A stretch of DNA of 64,000 nucleotides. Source: Flaccisagitta enflata (taxonomy: Eukaryota; Chaetognatha; Sagittoidea; Aphragmophora). Shown one piece after another: positions 50,690 to 64,000 of the stretch. Numbering within the stretch: position 1 is the stretch's first letter; every line of letters starts with the position of its first letter. Position numbers and translations under genes: made by a program. The stretch lies in assembly GCA_965153355.1 (NCBI GenBank), contig OZ231126.1, positions 56,978,001-57,042,000 of the forward strand. The letters are read 5' to 3'. Under the pieces are notes generated by a model. That model made no database searches, had not been told where the DNA came from, and saw only the letters and a list, made by a program, of their open reading frames with translations.

Positions 50690-51016
50690 GCAGCGGCCCC
50701 GAAGGGGTCGATGACCTATGCTTTCACACATATGGGGGATTTTCTCCTCCTTCTCCTTCTTCTCCTTCTCCTTCTTCTACATCCCCCCCCTCAAATCCCA
50801 GTCTCACGGACCAAATTCCAGTCTCAAAGCTCAAATCCCAGTCTTGAGGCCCACATCCCAGCCTCAAGGCCCAAATCCCAGCCTCAAGGCCCAAATCCTA
50901 GCCTGGAGGCCCAGGTTTCAGTCTTGAGGCCCAAATCTCAGCCTCAATGTCAAAATCTCAGCCAAGAGGCCCAGATCCTGGCCTTGAGGCCCAAAACTCA
51001 GCCTCCAGGCTAGGAT
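50690..51016 (+). mobile_element. B-family element, left half only (B3)
   Basis: GGGCAGCGGCCCCGAAGGGG and TCGATGACCTATGCTTTCAC are followed by TTCTCC repeats and about ten units of 18-20 bp (AAATCCCAGCCTCAAGGCCC). Only the final unit turns around (CCAGGCTAGG), and the right end is missing. Confidence 0.65.
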
Positions 51017-51765
51017 ATTTTTAGTCACGGTCTTGCAACTGTATATTAGTCTGTGTCCCTTGATTTGTCCAGGATGTCTTTAGATTCGTCCTCGCATCTC
51101 TATGAGAGGGTCTGTCCGTCTGTCTGTCTATCCGTCCGTTGCGCCTCTTTGATAATCACTTTTTTGGCTGTTTTTCGACGTGGTGAGATCGGGCAATGAA
51201 TCAACTGATCGATACACCTACCCTAAGTCTCCCCCGAGCGTTATGTCAGAAATTCAAGCGATCTGTCTGTTCATGCATCTGGCTATGTATCACCCGCAAT
51301 CAGCGCGAAATTCACGCCACGCAGTGACACATTCAGGACGCATCGTTGCCCGGTCGGGCTCGTTTGAAATCAACTTCTCTTGGCTCTACTGCCCCTGTCC
51401 TTTACGTCACACAGAGCGCCCCCAAAGTCAACCCACAACCTCACCCATTTAACTAATGTGGAGATTTACTGAAAATATAACATTCTCAAAATTTCAGGCA
51501 ATTTTGATGTCAGGACCCATCGTTAGGAGCTTACTTTAATTTCTGTTATGACCAATAGTAGAAAAAAATCATTTTATAAATTGACATAATTATTGAATTT
51601 CCTGGAATGTGTGTGCATGCGCATTTGTGTGTATCAGGCGCATAGTGGATCAAAAAAAGCGAATAAATGGAAAATTATGTGTTTTGGATAATAAGATGAA
51701 TGGTACCCTACCTATAACTTCCTAAAATGCTTCAAACTTCTCCTAATTAAATTTTGCTTGGAACA

Positions 51766-51929
51766 TTTTTTAGTTGCGGACACGCAACTCTATAAGAGGC
51801 TTTGTCCGTCCGTCCGTTGGTTGGTTGGTTGGTTGGTCGGTCCATGGACACAAGTCGAAAAGTGGGAAAACGCGCATATCCGCCCCTGCCCACCCGTCCG
51901 CAACTGGTGGCCGTGTATCCGGCCTTGTT
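51766..51929 (+). mobile_element. Pearl/HINE-like element (GTTGCGGAC type)
   Basis: TTTTTAGTTGCGGACACGCA ACT hairpin, (TTGG)n/CCGT core, CCCACCCGTCCGCAACTGG, CCGTGTATCCGGCCTTGTT. The arm AGTTGCGGAC is matched exactly by GTCCGCAACT at the other end. Confidence 0.8.
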
Positions 51930-52083
51930 AACAAGCCTCCGCGATGGTTACTTGGGTAAAGTCATGGGTTAACTTTTGGGGCGCTTTGACTCAAAGTTTG
52001 AAGGACGTACTGTCCATCCGTTTGCTCCTGAAATAAGTCGTGTATCTATATAGCCCTGTTTTCTCGTTTTTTTTTTCCTTCAA

Positions 52084-52086
<3 letters not shown>

Positions 52087-52155
<69 letters not shown>

Positions 52156-52202
52156 TCCCTCTCCCTCTCCCTCTCTCTGTCTCTCTCTCTCCCTCTCCCT
52201 CT
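52087..52202. repeat. (CT)n and CTCTCC repeats abutting C1
   Basis: CT to 52150, then CCCTCT/CTCTGT variants ending directly at the GGGCAGCGG terminus of C1. Confidence 0.95.
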
Positions 52203-52904
<702 letters not shown>

Positions 52905-52930
52905 TGCCCCTTCCTCAATGGAGATTCTAG

Positions 52931-52995
52931 CGACGCGATGGTATCAAGAGCAGGAGTCATTACAAAAGGCTGAATATCACAAAAAGACGCTGAAG
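52931..52995 (+). CDS. Possible short internal exon (coiled-coil-like)
   Basis: After the CT tract at 52786-52896 comes a T/C-rich stretch, then TTCTAG (acceptor ending 52930), 65 bp of open sequence, and AAG|GTAGAA (donor at 52996). The open frame reads TRWYQEQESLQKAEYHKKTL then K, charged and heptad-like. I recognise no family. The flanking consensus sites are weak evidence, and it lies between two C-family foldbacks, so it may be chance. Confidence 0.22.
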
Positions 52996-53055
52996 GTAGA
53001 AGATAACAAGGATGGATGTACATGTCGCGAGCGGGAGGGCAGGGGTAGCGATAGA

Positions 53056-53592
53056 TAGTCGCAAAAGCATCAGCTGGTCAGCTGTACTGGTTGTGTGACA
53101 GGACACAGGGGTAAATTTCCAGACATCCTGAGGGGCATATTTAGGGCCTGAGATGACTGATTTGAGGGCTTGCAGGCAGGTTTGAGGCTTGGAGAGCAAA
53201 CTTGAGGCCATTGTGGTAGGCTCAATGTCTGGAGGGCAGATATGAGGCCTGAAGGGCTGATTTGAGGCCCGGAGGGCAGACTTGAGGCACAGAGGGTAGA
53301 CTTGAGGCACAGAGGGCTGATTTGAAGCCTGGAGTGCCGACAACAGGTCAGGAGGCCTGGAGGGCAGGATAGAGGTCTGGAGGGCAAATCTGAAGCCTGG
53401 AGGGCTAAAATCTGACCTAAAATCTTCCTGAAAGAACTTTTTTGAGGGCATAGGGAGCAAAAATCAGGCTTGAGAGTGCTAAATCGGGCCTTGATGGTCA
53501 TGGGGGACAGATGGATGGATGGAGGGACAGACATATGGAAATTCACCCCTATGTCCCACAGGAAATCATCCTTTGAGGCGGCTGCCCAAAAC
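53056..53592 (-). mobile_element. C-family foldback element (C2)
   Basis: It starts AGTCGCAAAAGC with CTGGTCAGCTGTAC. ACAGGACACAGGGGTAAATT is inverted at 53538-53561. The body is ~20-bp units (GCCTGGAGGGCAGATTTGAG). The end is GCGGCTGCCC. Confidence 0.65.
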
Positions 53593-53844
53593 AGGGGACG
53601 CTGCGGAGGCATCCGCTTCCATAAGTTGATCCTCAGCCATTATCCATAAACCTAAGAGTGGGATGCTAGGGCTCAAGGATAGGGAGATACATCTACAAGC
53701 ATGTCGACGGATCCAATTCAAGATTTTGATCCTCAACCTTAACCAATGGCGCTTGGATGTGTAGCAAAAGTTGGGAGTATCCCTTCACCTTAATTAGGAA
53801 ACATGGAGGAGCAAAAATCATAAAGATGACCATTTTTCTTTTTT

Positions 53845-53930
53845 AGCCACGTGCTACGCTATGGTGCATGGTGGTCCGTCGGTCGGTCACTTGGTCAGTC
53901 GATGGGTTGGTCGGTCCCCTTTTTGGGTTG
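53845..53930 (+). mobile_element. Left part of a pearl-like element split by B4
   Basis: TTTTTAGCCACGTGCTACGC and GTCGGTCGGTCACTTGGTCA end at CCCCTTTTT, directly against the B-family start. The missing right part is at 54558-54685. Confidence 0.65.
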
Positions 53931-54557
53931 CGGCGCAGAAGGGGTTGATGACCTATGCTTTCACACAGGGGAAGTTTCTCCACCTTCTTCTCCTCCTCCT
54001 ATGTACCCCCCCCCCCCATCTAATCCCAGTCTCTAGGCCCAAATTCCAGTCTCAAGGATCAAATCTCGGTCTTGAGGCCCAAATCCCAGCCTTGAGGCCC
54101 AAATCCTGGCCTCAAGGCCTAAATCCTAGTCTGAAGGCCCAGATCCCAGCCTTGAGGCTCAAATCTCAGCCTTGAAGCCCAAATCTCAGCCTTGAGGCCC
54201 ACATCCCAGCCAAGAGGACCAAATCCCAACCTTGAGGCTAAGATTTGGGCCTCAAGGCTGGGATCAGGGTCTCCAGGCTAGGATTTGGGCCAAGAGGCAA
54301 AGATTTGGGCCTTGAGGCTGGGATTTGGGCCTCAAGACTGAAATTTGGGTCTCAAGACTGGAATTTGGGCCTCGAGACTGGGATTAGAGGGGGGAGGGAT
54401 GGAGGAGGAGGAGGAGGAGAAATTTCCCCTGTGTGAAAGCATAGGTCATTGACCCCTTCGGGACGCTGCCCTGCTCCCCCTTCAACTTAAAGTCTTAAAG
54501 CACAACCTACTTAGGCAGGGCACAGGTACAGCTGACCATCTAACATTTTTGCGACTA
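53931..54557 (+). mobile_element. Complete B-family foldback element (B4) inserted in a pearl-like element
   Basis: This is a near-perfect inverted repeat centred at ~54235. The left arm has GATGACCTATGCTTTCACAC, a TCC-rich stretch and AAATCCCAGCCTTGAGGCCC units. The right arm has the reverse complement of each in mirror order, then CCCCTTCGGGACGCTGCCCTG and the tail GGTACAGCTGACCATCTAAC ... GCGACTATT. The two halves of the interrupted pearl-like element lie at 53845-53930 and 54558-54685. Confidence 0.75.
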
Positions 54558-54685
54558 TTACTTTTTCGGCGTTTTTAAGCTTTTTGAGCACACGGCTCCC
54601 GCTCATATGCCCTGGTGACCTTCTCCAGCACTGCTCCTGCCCATCCGCACGCGACTTGGGTAGGCTTGTATCCGGCCTTATTCAA
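54558..54685 (+). mobile_element. Right part of the pearl-like element split by B4
   Basis: CTTTTTCGGCGTTTTTAAGC, TTTTTGAGCACACGGCTC, CCATCCGCACGCGACTTGGG and TATCCGGCCTTATT match the second half of 49556-49769. Confidence 0.65.
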
Positions 54686-55706
<1,021 letters not shown>

Positions 55707-56329
55707 GTTCTCCTGGTGTACGCCGGCAACGTCGCTGCATCTGGAAGTAGATGGAATTTCCGGGCGATGACCGAGAAATCTCTCGTTTTACTTTTTTTTT
55801 TTCTTGTCTAGTTAACGGTTTGTACCATGAAAGATTTTTTTGACTGTATAATATATGCTTAAAAATACATTATATAATATGGAAACATTTTGATTCATCC
55901 TCGTTTCTCTAAATACCCAGTGTGTCCGTCGTCGTAAATACACACTGTTCGGCAATACATATCAGCAATGCTGACGCAATACAATGTCTTCCTCTGCCTG
56001 GCAGATCTGCGTGTATATTGTACATCATCTCTCTCCTTCTCTCCCTCTCTCCTTTTCTCTAGTCCTACTTTGGTTGGTTTATCTTAACCAACTGTTGCGA
56101 AGCCGCGACGCCGCGGCTGAGGCGTTCGCTGCCTACACTATATATTCATTCTACAGACCCGGCTGTTCTACATACACACAAGCATACATTTACATACGGG
56201 TCGGTTTTTGGTCGTCCGGCGCTGTCGATGATGATGATGATGAAGAGGAAGAAGATGAGGACATCCCAGAGAGGAGGAAGATGATAGTCGCCCTTTCCCT
56301 AGGATATGGAGAGGCGACATATTACGAAA

Positions 56330-56334
<5 letters not shown>

Positions 56335-56423
<89 letters not shown>

Positions 56424-56566
56424 CTTTCTTTTCTATCCGGTTTTTACTTTTTTTTTCTATCTTTCTTTTTTTTCCTTTCTTTCTCTCGTAGATTGGGTGC
56501 ATAGCCTTAGAAGGTTCTTTCGTGCCCGGTTCGTCGTCTTCGTCTCGTTAATGGTCGTCTTAACGC

Positions 56567-56597
<31 letters not shown>
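56335..56597. repeat. (CT)n and short (GA)n
   Basis: (CT)n 56335-56419 and (GA)n 56571-56597, with T/C-rich and TTTTC-rich DNA between. Confidence 0.95.
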
Positions 56598-56600
<3 letters not shown>

Positions 56601-56748
56601 TTTCGTTGAGGGGGAGGGGGATGTTTGCGAACCAACAAGAAGGCAATGGAGGCAATACCAGCAACAAAAACAACAGCAACAACAACAAACAAGATGAACA
56701 AAGCAAAACGACAACATTAACATGAACGAATAAAAAAGGGAAAAAAAA

Positions 56749-57012
56749 GATTGAATGAATGAATGAATGAATGAATGAATGAATGAATGAATGAATAAAT
56801 GAATGAATGAATGAATGAATGAATGAATGAATGAATGAATGAATGAATAAATGAATGAATGAACGAATGAATGAAAAAAACGACAGAAGATGAATGAAAG
56901 AGTGAATGAAAAAATGAATGAAAGAATGAATGAATGAATGAATAAATGAATGAATGAATGAATGAATGAATGAATGAATGAATGAATGAATGAATGAATG
57001 AATGAATGAATG
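56749..57012. repeat. (GAAT)n tetranucleotide array
   Basis: GAAT units, interrupted by ~45 bp of AAAAAACGACAGAAGATG at 56873-56918. Confidence 0.95.
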
Positions 57013-57034
57013 AGAAGAGAAGAAGAAAAGAAAA

Positions 57035-57159
57035 AAAAAAGGCCAAGTGGGCCAATAAGGTTCGACGTGTGGATCGTCGAACGAATGTGTTACCCGACCG
57101 ACCGACCAAGCGACCAACGGACACAGCCAGTTAAAGAGGTGCTTTGTCGCACCTAAAAA
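57035..57159 (-). mobile_element. Pearl/HINE-like element (GGTGCGAC type)
   Basis: AAGGCCAAGTGGGCCAATAA, GGATCGTCGAACGAATG, CCGACCGACCGACCAAGCGA, then the hairpin AGGTGCTTTGTCGCACCT and AAAAAG. Confidence 0.7.
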
Positions 57160-57550
57160 GAAAACAACTACGGTGGAACCCCGCAATAACGGATCTCAAG
57201 GGACTAGCTGTTTTTTTCCGGTTGTGCCGAATTCCGGTGTTGCCAATTTGACTAATCTTGATCATGATTTAGCAAAGAATAACCAAAACTTTGACACAGG
57301 GAGACAGAGCAAATCTTATGACAAAAAGATAACGTGAAAAGCGATAATGACAATAAATAGGAACAGATAGGTATAGGGTAAAAAGAATGTCAGAATGACA
57401 GACTGGCAGACAGACAGACAGACAGGAAGAAAAGTAGTCAGAAAGACAGGAAGATTGACATTTGAACAAACCCCAATAGGAAGATAAAAAGATAATCAGA
57501 CTAAAAGACATGCAGAAAAAAAAATTGGGAGACAGACAAACTAAGAAATA

Positions 57551-57706
57551 AAAAAGGCCGGATACACGGCGAGACAGTTGCGGATGGTTGGGCAGGAGCC
57601 CTAGTGCAAAAACCGCTTGCAATTCAAAAATATTTGTGACGGATTGACGGACTGACAGATCAACCAACACGGCAAGGTGTAGAGTCGTGTGTCCGCGTCT
57701 AGAAAG
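57551..57706 (-). mobile_element. Pearl/HINE-like element
   Basis: AAAGGCCGGATACACGGCGA, AGTTGCGGATGGTTGGGCAG, a poor ACGG core, then AGTCGTGTGTCCGCGTCT. Confidence 0.6.
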
Positions 57707-57934
57707 AAGCGATAAACCTCGCTTATGTTAAAAAACATGTAAAATGTGCGCGCCATGAAGTCAACAAATGTCTGCAAGCGGGTTTCCTCTTCATAAAAGA
57801 TCGAGTATCTTCACTTTTTTGGCGATGGAAAAACGAATCTTCTGAATCTTTGGTGAATTCATTTTTGTTAGGTGCCAGATATTCATTGTGGGAAATGAGT
57901 AGTGTGTCATTCATACATCCGGTAAAGAGCTTGC

Positions 57935-58036
<102 letters not shown>

Positions 58037-58392
58037 ATTTCGCGAAATCCTATCGACGCGATGCCAACAATTTCACCACTAGCTTCGCGGCGATTGCCAA
58101 TGATGGATGCCGATTTTCCGTTATTGGCCTAGGGAGTACTGGCCTCCGGACCGCTCAGGTCATATGGATTAGACGAACTTTTCGATACAGGCGGAGCCGG
58201 TTCTAGCAGGATTTTTATACAAAGAAATAAAAGAGAAAATGCAAGGACTAATGAAATCTTTCCGCTACTGTTGGGTTTCCGTTACTCTTGGGTCCGTTAT
58301 TGCAAAGTTTAACTGTACTTGGCTTTGGCCAGTGCAGCAGCGTGGGGGCGGAAACGATGGAAATATTGATATGACACATTTGAGGAGAAACG

Positions 58393-58604
58393 AGTGACAC
58401 GGGATCACATTATTGATGCGGACGGGTGGGCGGGGGCGTCCAACCCCCATCCACACCCCATGCCCCCCCCCCTTCTAAAGTATCTAAAACACTTCTTTTT
58501 CCACTTTTCGACTCGTGCTCACGGACTGACCAACTGACAGACTGATGGACCAACGGACCGACGGATCGACAAAGCCCCTAGGGTTGCGTGTCCGCTACTA
58601 AAAA
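58393..58604 (-). mobile_element. Pearl/HINE-like element (CCGCGTCACTT subtype)
   Basis: GTGACACGGGATCACATTAT, TGCGGACGGGTGGGCGGGGG, CCAACGGACCGACGGATCGA, GTTGCGTGTCCGCTACTAAA. Confidence 0.6.
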
Positions 58605-58858
58605 GACGCAGATAAAAAACAGAAGGAAAGTGACATGCAGACTGGAAAATGAGACGAAAATAAAGACATCGTATTCTCAAACCTAATGGCAAGTACACAA
58701 ATAATCTTTTTCGAGTGCTAACTGAGAAGAAATTCGGGGAAAAGGGAAATAAAAAGAGAGAGAAACAGAAAAGGCAAAAAAAAATGCTGAATCAATACAA
58801 TCGGGCAATGAAAGACGAAAGATAAGGCGACGCCGGCTCTGCAATACATTCGATATGG

Positions 58859-59157
<299 letters not shown>

Positions 59158-59364
59158 CTCCAATTGCCTAGACTAGACACAAGTTTTCACTCGCTACACT
59201 TAATGCGTAAATACAAATTATTTAACGATGGGTGTGTTGCCAACATGGGCGGTAAAAGAGATATTGCCTGTGATGGCGACATTCAGGTTGACAGCGACAA
59301 TGGTGATGATTGCGCCATTGGCGAGAATTAAAAGACATGCCGCGGCGTAAAAAAATGACAGCAG

Positions 59365-59455
59365 TGGTGTCATTGGTGGTAGCGGTGGTAGCGACTGTGG
59401 TAGTGGTTATGGTGGTGGTGGTGGTGGTTGTGGTGGCAGCGGTGGTGCGGCGGCA
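59365..59455. repeat. GGT-rich trinucleotide stretch
   Basis: GGTGGTAGCGG, TGGTGGTGG and GGCAGCGG words; minus-strand reading is His-rich. A decayed trinucleotide array. Confidence 0.7.
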
Positions 59456-59546
59456 AAACGAGTGAATGTCGTGCTGTCCTCAGCTCTGGTGGGAATAAAA
59501 ATAACTGGGAATGTCCGTTAGCCCAAATCCTATCGGGAACTTCACG

Positions 59547-59667
59547 CAGAGAGAGAGAGAGAGAGAGAGAGAGACTCTGAATGAATTGCATAAATACCCT
59601 TTTCATTGAATTTCACGTCGCCGGCGAAGAACGACTTTTACAGCGACTAATTCAAAAAATACGCCTT

Positions 59668-59725
<58 letters not shown>

Positions 59726-59795
59726 AAGACAGACAGACAGACAGAGAGACAGAGATACAAATAGACAGACGAACAGACAGACAGACAGCGTGATA
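59547..59795. repeat. (GA)n and (ACAG)n arrays
   Basis: (GA)n 59547-59575 and 59670-59720, then GACAGACAGACAGACAGAGA-type repeats to 59790. Confidence 0.93.
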
Positions 59796-60030
59796 TTCAG
59801 AGAGGGACACACACAGGCTGAAGGACAGGTGGATGGCCGATAAGGACAGAAAGTGAGAGTTAGACAAAATCAAACACTGAAAAAAAGACCGACAAATATA
59901 GAAAGAGTGACCGACTATTAGGCAGAAAGATATACATGTACACTTACTCTTTTTAACAGACGGGCAGGCAAAACAGGGAAGACACAAGAACAGTATAAGA
60001 CACACTGATAAGGGAAGACACTGACAGAAA

Positions 60031-60174
60031 AACAAGGCCGGATACACGGCCACCAGTCGCGGACGGGTGGGCAGGAGCGGATATGCGCGTTTTCCCACTT
60101 TTCGACTCGTGCTGACGGACGGACGGACGGACGGACAAAGCCTCTAACAGAGTTGCGTGTCCGCAACTAAAAAA
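60031..60174 (-). mobile_element. Pearl/HINE-like element (GTTGCGGAC type)
   Basis: ACAAGGCCGGATACACGGCC, AGTCGCGGACGGGTGGGCAG, ACGG microsatellite (60114-60136), hairpin AGTTGCGTGTCCGCAACT, TAAAAA. It is compact and intact. Confidence 0.75.
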
Positions 60175-60468
60175 CAGAGAAATCGAGTGAACCAGCCAGC
60201 CAGACAGAAGGCGACAGAAGGAAAGAGGCTGCAAAATGATAAGAAATGAAAATAAGAGGACAAAATCCTTTACAATCTCGGCATTCATGCAATTATCTTT
60301 TTCTTTTTTTCGTTTCTGCCAGAGCGAAAAAAAAAACACATGAAAAGCCAACAAAGGAAACAACACAAAAAAAAAAAAAAACGGCGGCGGTTCATTGTTT
60401 ACTTTTCAGTCTCTATACATCCAATCTGGAGAAGAAAATCCAAACAAGTGTTGAACTAAGCTCTGTAA

Positions 60469-60588
60469 CAACAAGGCCAAGTAGGCCAATAAGGTGCGAC
60501 GTGTTGATCGTCGAACGAATGCGTTACAGACTAACCAACCGACCGACGGACAGAGCCAGTTATAGAGGTGCTTTGTCGCACCTAAAAA
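60469..60588 (-). mobile_element. Pearl/HINE-like element (GGTGCGAC type)
   Basis: ACAAGGCCAAGTAGGCCAAT, AAGGTGCGACGTGTTGATCG, ACCAACCGACCGACGG, hairpin AGGTGCTTTGTCGCACCT. At 120 bp this is the smallest intact copy. Confidence 0.7.
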
Positions 60589-60589
60589 G

Positions 60590-61615
<1,026 letters not shown>

Positions 61616-61765
61616 CTCTTTCATCCAAAATTTGCTCATGACGTCATCACCTTTTTTTTTCATTTCACATGTTCGATCATCTGGACCAAGTGTGAGTTTT
61701 AACTCTTGAGGATTATTACTTGGGCACGGCAGTATTTAATAAGATTTAATGTGGCCCGTCACCAA

Positions 61766-61799
61766 TGCCCAGTCACTAAGCAACAGAAGTGACTGGGCG
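61766..61799. repeat. Perfect hairpin, 11-bp stem
   Basis: GCCCAGTCACT, 10-nt loop, AGTGACTGGGC. Isolated; no T run follows. Confidence 0.8.
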
Positions 61800-61954
61800 T
61801 TGTTTACCGAATAAATTTATCATTTAAGCAAAAGAAGTCTATGAATCCTCTTAAGATAGTCATGTCTTTGCTACTATACTAGTGAAAACATTGAGAATAA
61901 ATTGAGGAATTGGTACTTTTTTTCATAGAACCTTTATGTGGGTTTGGTTTGAGA

Positions 61955-62130
61955 ATTGTTGATTGATCGATTGATTGAGCGATTGATTCTTTGAATAAAT
62001 AAATGATTGATTGATTGATTCTTTGAGTGTCTTATTGAGGGATTGATTGATTGATTCTTTGACTGTTAAACTGATTGATTGATCTGTTGATTAAGTGAAT
62101 GATTGATCGATTAAGTGAATGAATGTTGAG
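61955..62130. repeat. (GATT)n tetranucleotide tract
   Basis: GATTGATTGAT units broken by TTCTTTGA; degenerate towards 62130. Confidence 0.9.
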
Positions 62131-62384
62131 TCACTAACCAAACATTTTCCTTGCTTGCAACTACACAGGTACATCAGTACAGGTACACCCGTCGAAGTCA
62201 TTTGGTGTAAAACTTGTTGACTAAATAATAGCACGAATACTGAATAATCTACCTTCCGAGGGACACTTCCTCTTGGAGAGTCGGACAAAATGAATAAGTC
62301 CCTGAACGATTTTGTTTTACTTTCCGAATCCTCCGCCAGAGCGAATTTAATTCGAATAATAGCCAGACATAATATAAACTAACC

Positions 62385-62470
62385 AACCTTAGCCTAAGCT
62401 AACCTGTCATAACCTAACCTAAAACTATCCCCAACCCTAATCCTAAACTTAACCCTAACCCTAATTTAAA
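62385..62470. repeat. Telomere-like CTAACC / CCCTAA words
   Basis: CATAACCTAACCTAAAAC and TTAACCCTAACCCTAATT, plus CCCAACCCTAATCC. Only a few units and imperfect; an interstitial relic at most. Confidence 0.45.
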
Positions 62471-62629
62471 AAACCGCTTAGAAAGTCTTAAAAACAAAAT
62501 CACAGATGTATTACTTCTTAAGTACCGGAGATCGCTTGTGTGATTAAAGCAGCAATGAACTCTAATTGCCTTACTGTCTTTTTTTCTTAATTTCTACATG
62601 CTCTTTACCTCAATCTGATATGTATCATC

Positions 62630-62839
<210 letters not shown>

Positions 62840-63102
62840 ATGATTTTTAAGTGAGCGGGAACACATCTTCGAAAAGTATTATTTTTCCCCATAGGCATAG
62901 TCCTTTGATTAGTTGGTGTTTACCTGACTGTGTCGGCCGATCTCTGTGTCTGTCTGTCTGTCTGTCTGTCATTTCTCATTTGATAGCCACATCACCTTGC
63001 ACCGACCATGCCGGCCGTCAAATCGCCCCTAAAGATTTATATATACTGCCTTGTTCAAATACTAAGTCCGCAATGAATGAAGCGTCGATCAAAATTGATG
63101 CA

Positions 63103-63308
63103 TTTTTAGTAGCGGTCACGCAACTCTATAAGAGGCTTTGTCCGTCCGTCGGTCCATCGTTCCGAGGTCATCAAGTTGAAAAGTGGGAAAACGAGCGTTT
63201 TCCATACTTTTTGTGTATGTTTGAGTGTTGAGAATGGGATGGGATGTGGATGAGGGTTGGATGCCCCTGCCCACCCGTCCGCAACGATATTGTGACCCCG
63301 CGTCACTT
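63103..63308 (+). mobile_element. Pearl/HINE-like element (CCGCGTCACTT subtype)
   Basis: TTTTTAGTAGCGGTCACGCA ACT, GTCCGTCCGTCGGTCCATCG, GCCCACCCGTCCGCAACGAT, CCCCGCGTCACTTG. Confidence 0.65.
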
Positions 63309-63372
63309 GCTCAATGTCGTCAGACCGTAATCGTTGAGGACATTTTCTTTGATGAATGATGAGCCAGACTTA

Positions 63373-63623
63373 GGGCGTGTTTCTGGTGACGACCAAAAAC
63401 GCGTTAGTTTCCGTTGAACGCGCTTACAGCGTGAGCACATATTCATGAATTTCACTGTCCCACAAGGGAGTGAGCGAAGTGAGTGAGCGAGCCCGTGAGC
63501 GGAGCGCTGCAGAGCGGAGCGCTGCAGAGCGAGTGAGCGGAGTGAGCGGTGCGAGCGAACGAACGTAGCGAGCGACCGAGTGGCCCTTTCAAAACGCGAT
63601 CGTCTTTGACTAGAAATGCCCCC
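63373..63623 (-). mobile_element. PIF/Harbinger-like MITE with GC-rich tandem core, copy 2
   Basis: This 251-bp element is the reverse-oriented homologue of 14507-14832, flanked by TTA on both sides (63370-63372, 63624-63626). The core is shorter and contains a doubled GAGCGGAGCGCTGCA unit. Both termini are preserved. Confidence 0.65.
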
Positions 63624-64000
63624 TTAATTCAAGTAACACGGAGCAATTAAGTTGTAACGGGCGGGTGAGCAGGGGTGGAAACGCGCGCTTTTACACTTAC
63701 CAACACGTGTGTTATATAAGTATTGACGAATGGATGGATAGATGGACGGATGGTCGTCCAACGGGCGGTCAAAGCCTGTCCGTCTTTGTGTCGTCTGTCT
63801 GCCTGTCTGTCTTTCTGTCGTCTGTCTCTTTGTCTGCCTCTGCTTCTTCATGCGATCCGCTGCCTTCTTTTATCCTTTTTCCCCCCACACAAAAAACTGT
63901 CACCTTATCGTCTCTCCCTACTCTCTACATCCACACACATGCATCTCCTTAATTTTGCATTTGTTATTTTCATTTTCCATTTTCCTTTGATTCCTCTTTT

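Noticed and set aside
51180-51452. 90-codon plus frame
   Set aside because: No domain and an ordinary length for chance in GC-balanced DNA.
55984-56697. 237-codon plus frame, start looks protein-like
   Set aside because: Half is CT/GA array. The non-repeat part (Ala-rich then Asp/Glu-rich) has no domain and could be chance; candidate acceptor CTCTAG at ~56061 noted but unsupported.

Overview
The window looks like intron and intergenic DNA from a marine invertebrate animal. The metazoan call rests on one convincing protein-coding piece: a plus-strand terminal exon at 30270-30464 with a 3' splice site, which encodes the end of a RhoGAP domain most like ARHGAP39/Vilse (CrossGAP). There is no prokaryotic gene organisation. 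The pearl/HINE-like transposons carrying an ACGG tetranucleotide core are best known from bivalve molluscs, so a mollusc or other lophotrochozoan is my leaning. The species is not determinable by eye, and a microsatellite-rich crustacean cannot be excluded.

Almost everything else is repeat. (1) Simple repeats are extreme: about thirty (GA/CT)n arrays, many of 80-200 bp, three long (CA/TG)n arrays, a CTT block (6160-6612), an AAC/GACAAC block (18540-19845), and an ATC minisatellite (23337-24440). Long open frames made of SLSLSL, RERERE, VCVCVC, HTHTHT, DDDD or FIHSFIHS come from these and are not genes. (2) At least twenty copies or fragments of a 120-370 bp 'pearl/HINE-like' element occur. 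Each has a hairpin at one end, an inverted copy of the hairpin arm at the other end, and an ACGG-type microsatellite between. (3) Two related foldback families ('B' and 'C') have GGGCAGCGGCCC ends and 17-20 bp internal tandem repeats. (4) Several TIR DNA transposons have readable target-site duplications: hAT-like (8 bp), PIF/Harbinger-like (TAA/TTA), and Tc1/mariner- or pogo-like (TA). There is one decayed Tc1-like transposase at 39810-40201. (5) Long inverted repeats occur at 26030-26280, 27187-27592, 33722-34286 and 44572-45507.

Layout: 1-7.1 kb is simple repeats plus a ~145 bp tandem array (2540-3870). 7.1-11.5 kb holds nested foldback and TIR elements, including one with a tRNA-like core. 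11.5-25.6 kb is dominated by microsatellites and minisatellites. 25.7-29.4 kb holds foldbacks, a second tRNA-like TIR element and a hAT MITE. 30.2-32.45 kb holds the RhoGAP exon followed by an array of decaying copies of that exon's own 3' end. 32.4-41.6 kb is B/C foldback territory with nested TIR elements. 41.6-64 kb is a dense field of pearl-like elements, foldbacks and (CT)n arrays, with a possible second terminal exon at 42628-42705.

The most distinctive observations are the minisatellite derived from the RhoGAP coding exon, the hairpin-ended transposon families whose stems change sequence while pairing is kept, and the TIR element with a Pol III-like (A box/B box) core whose empty target site is present in the same window.
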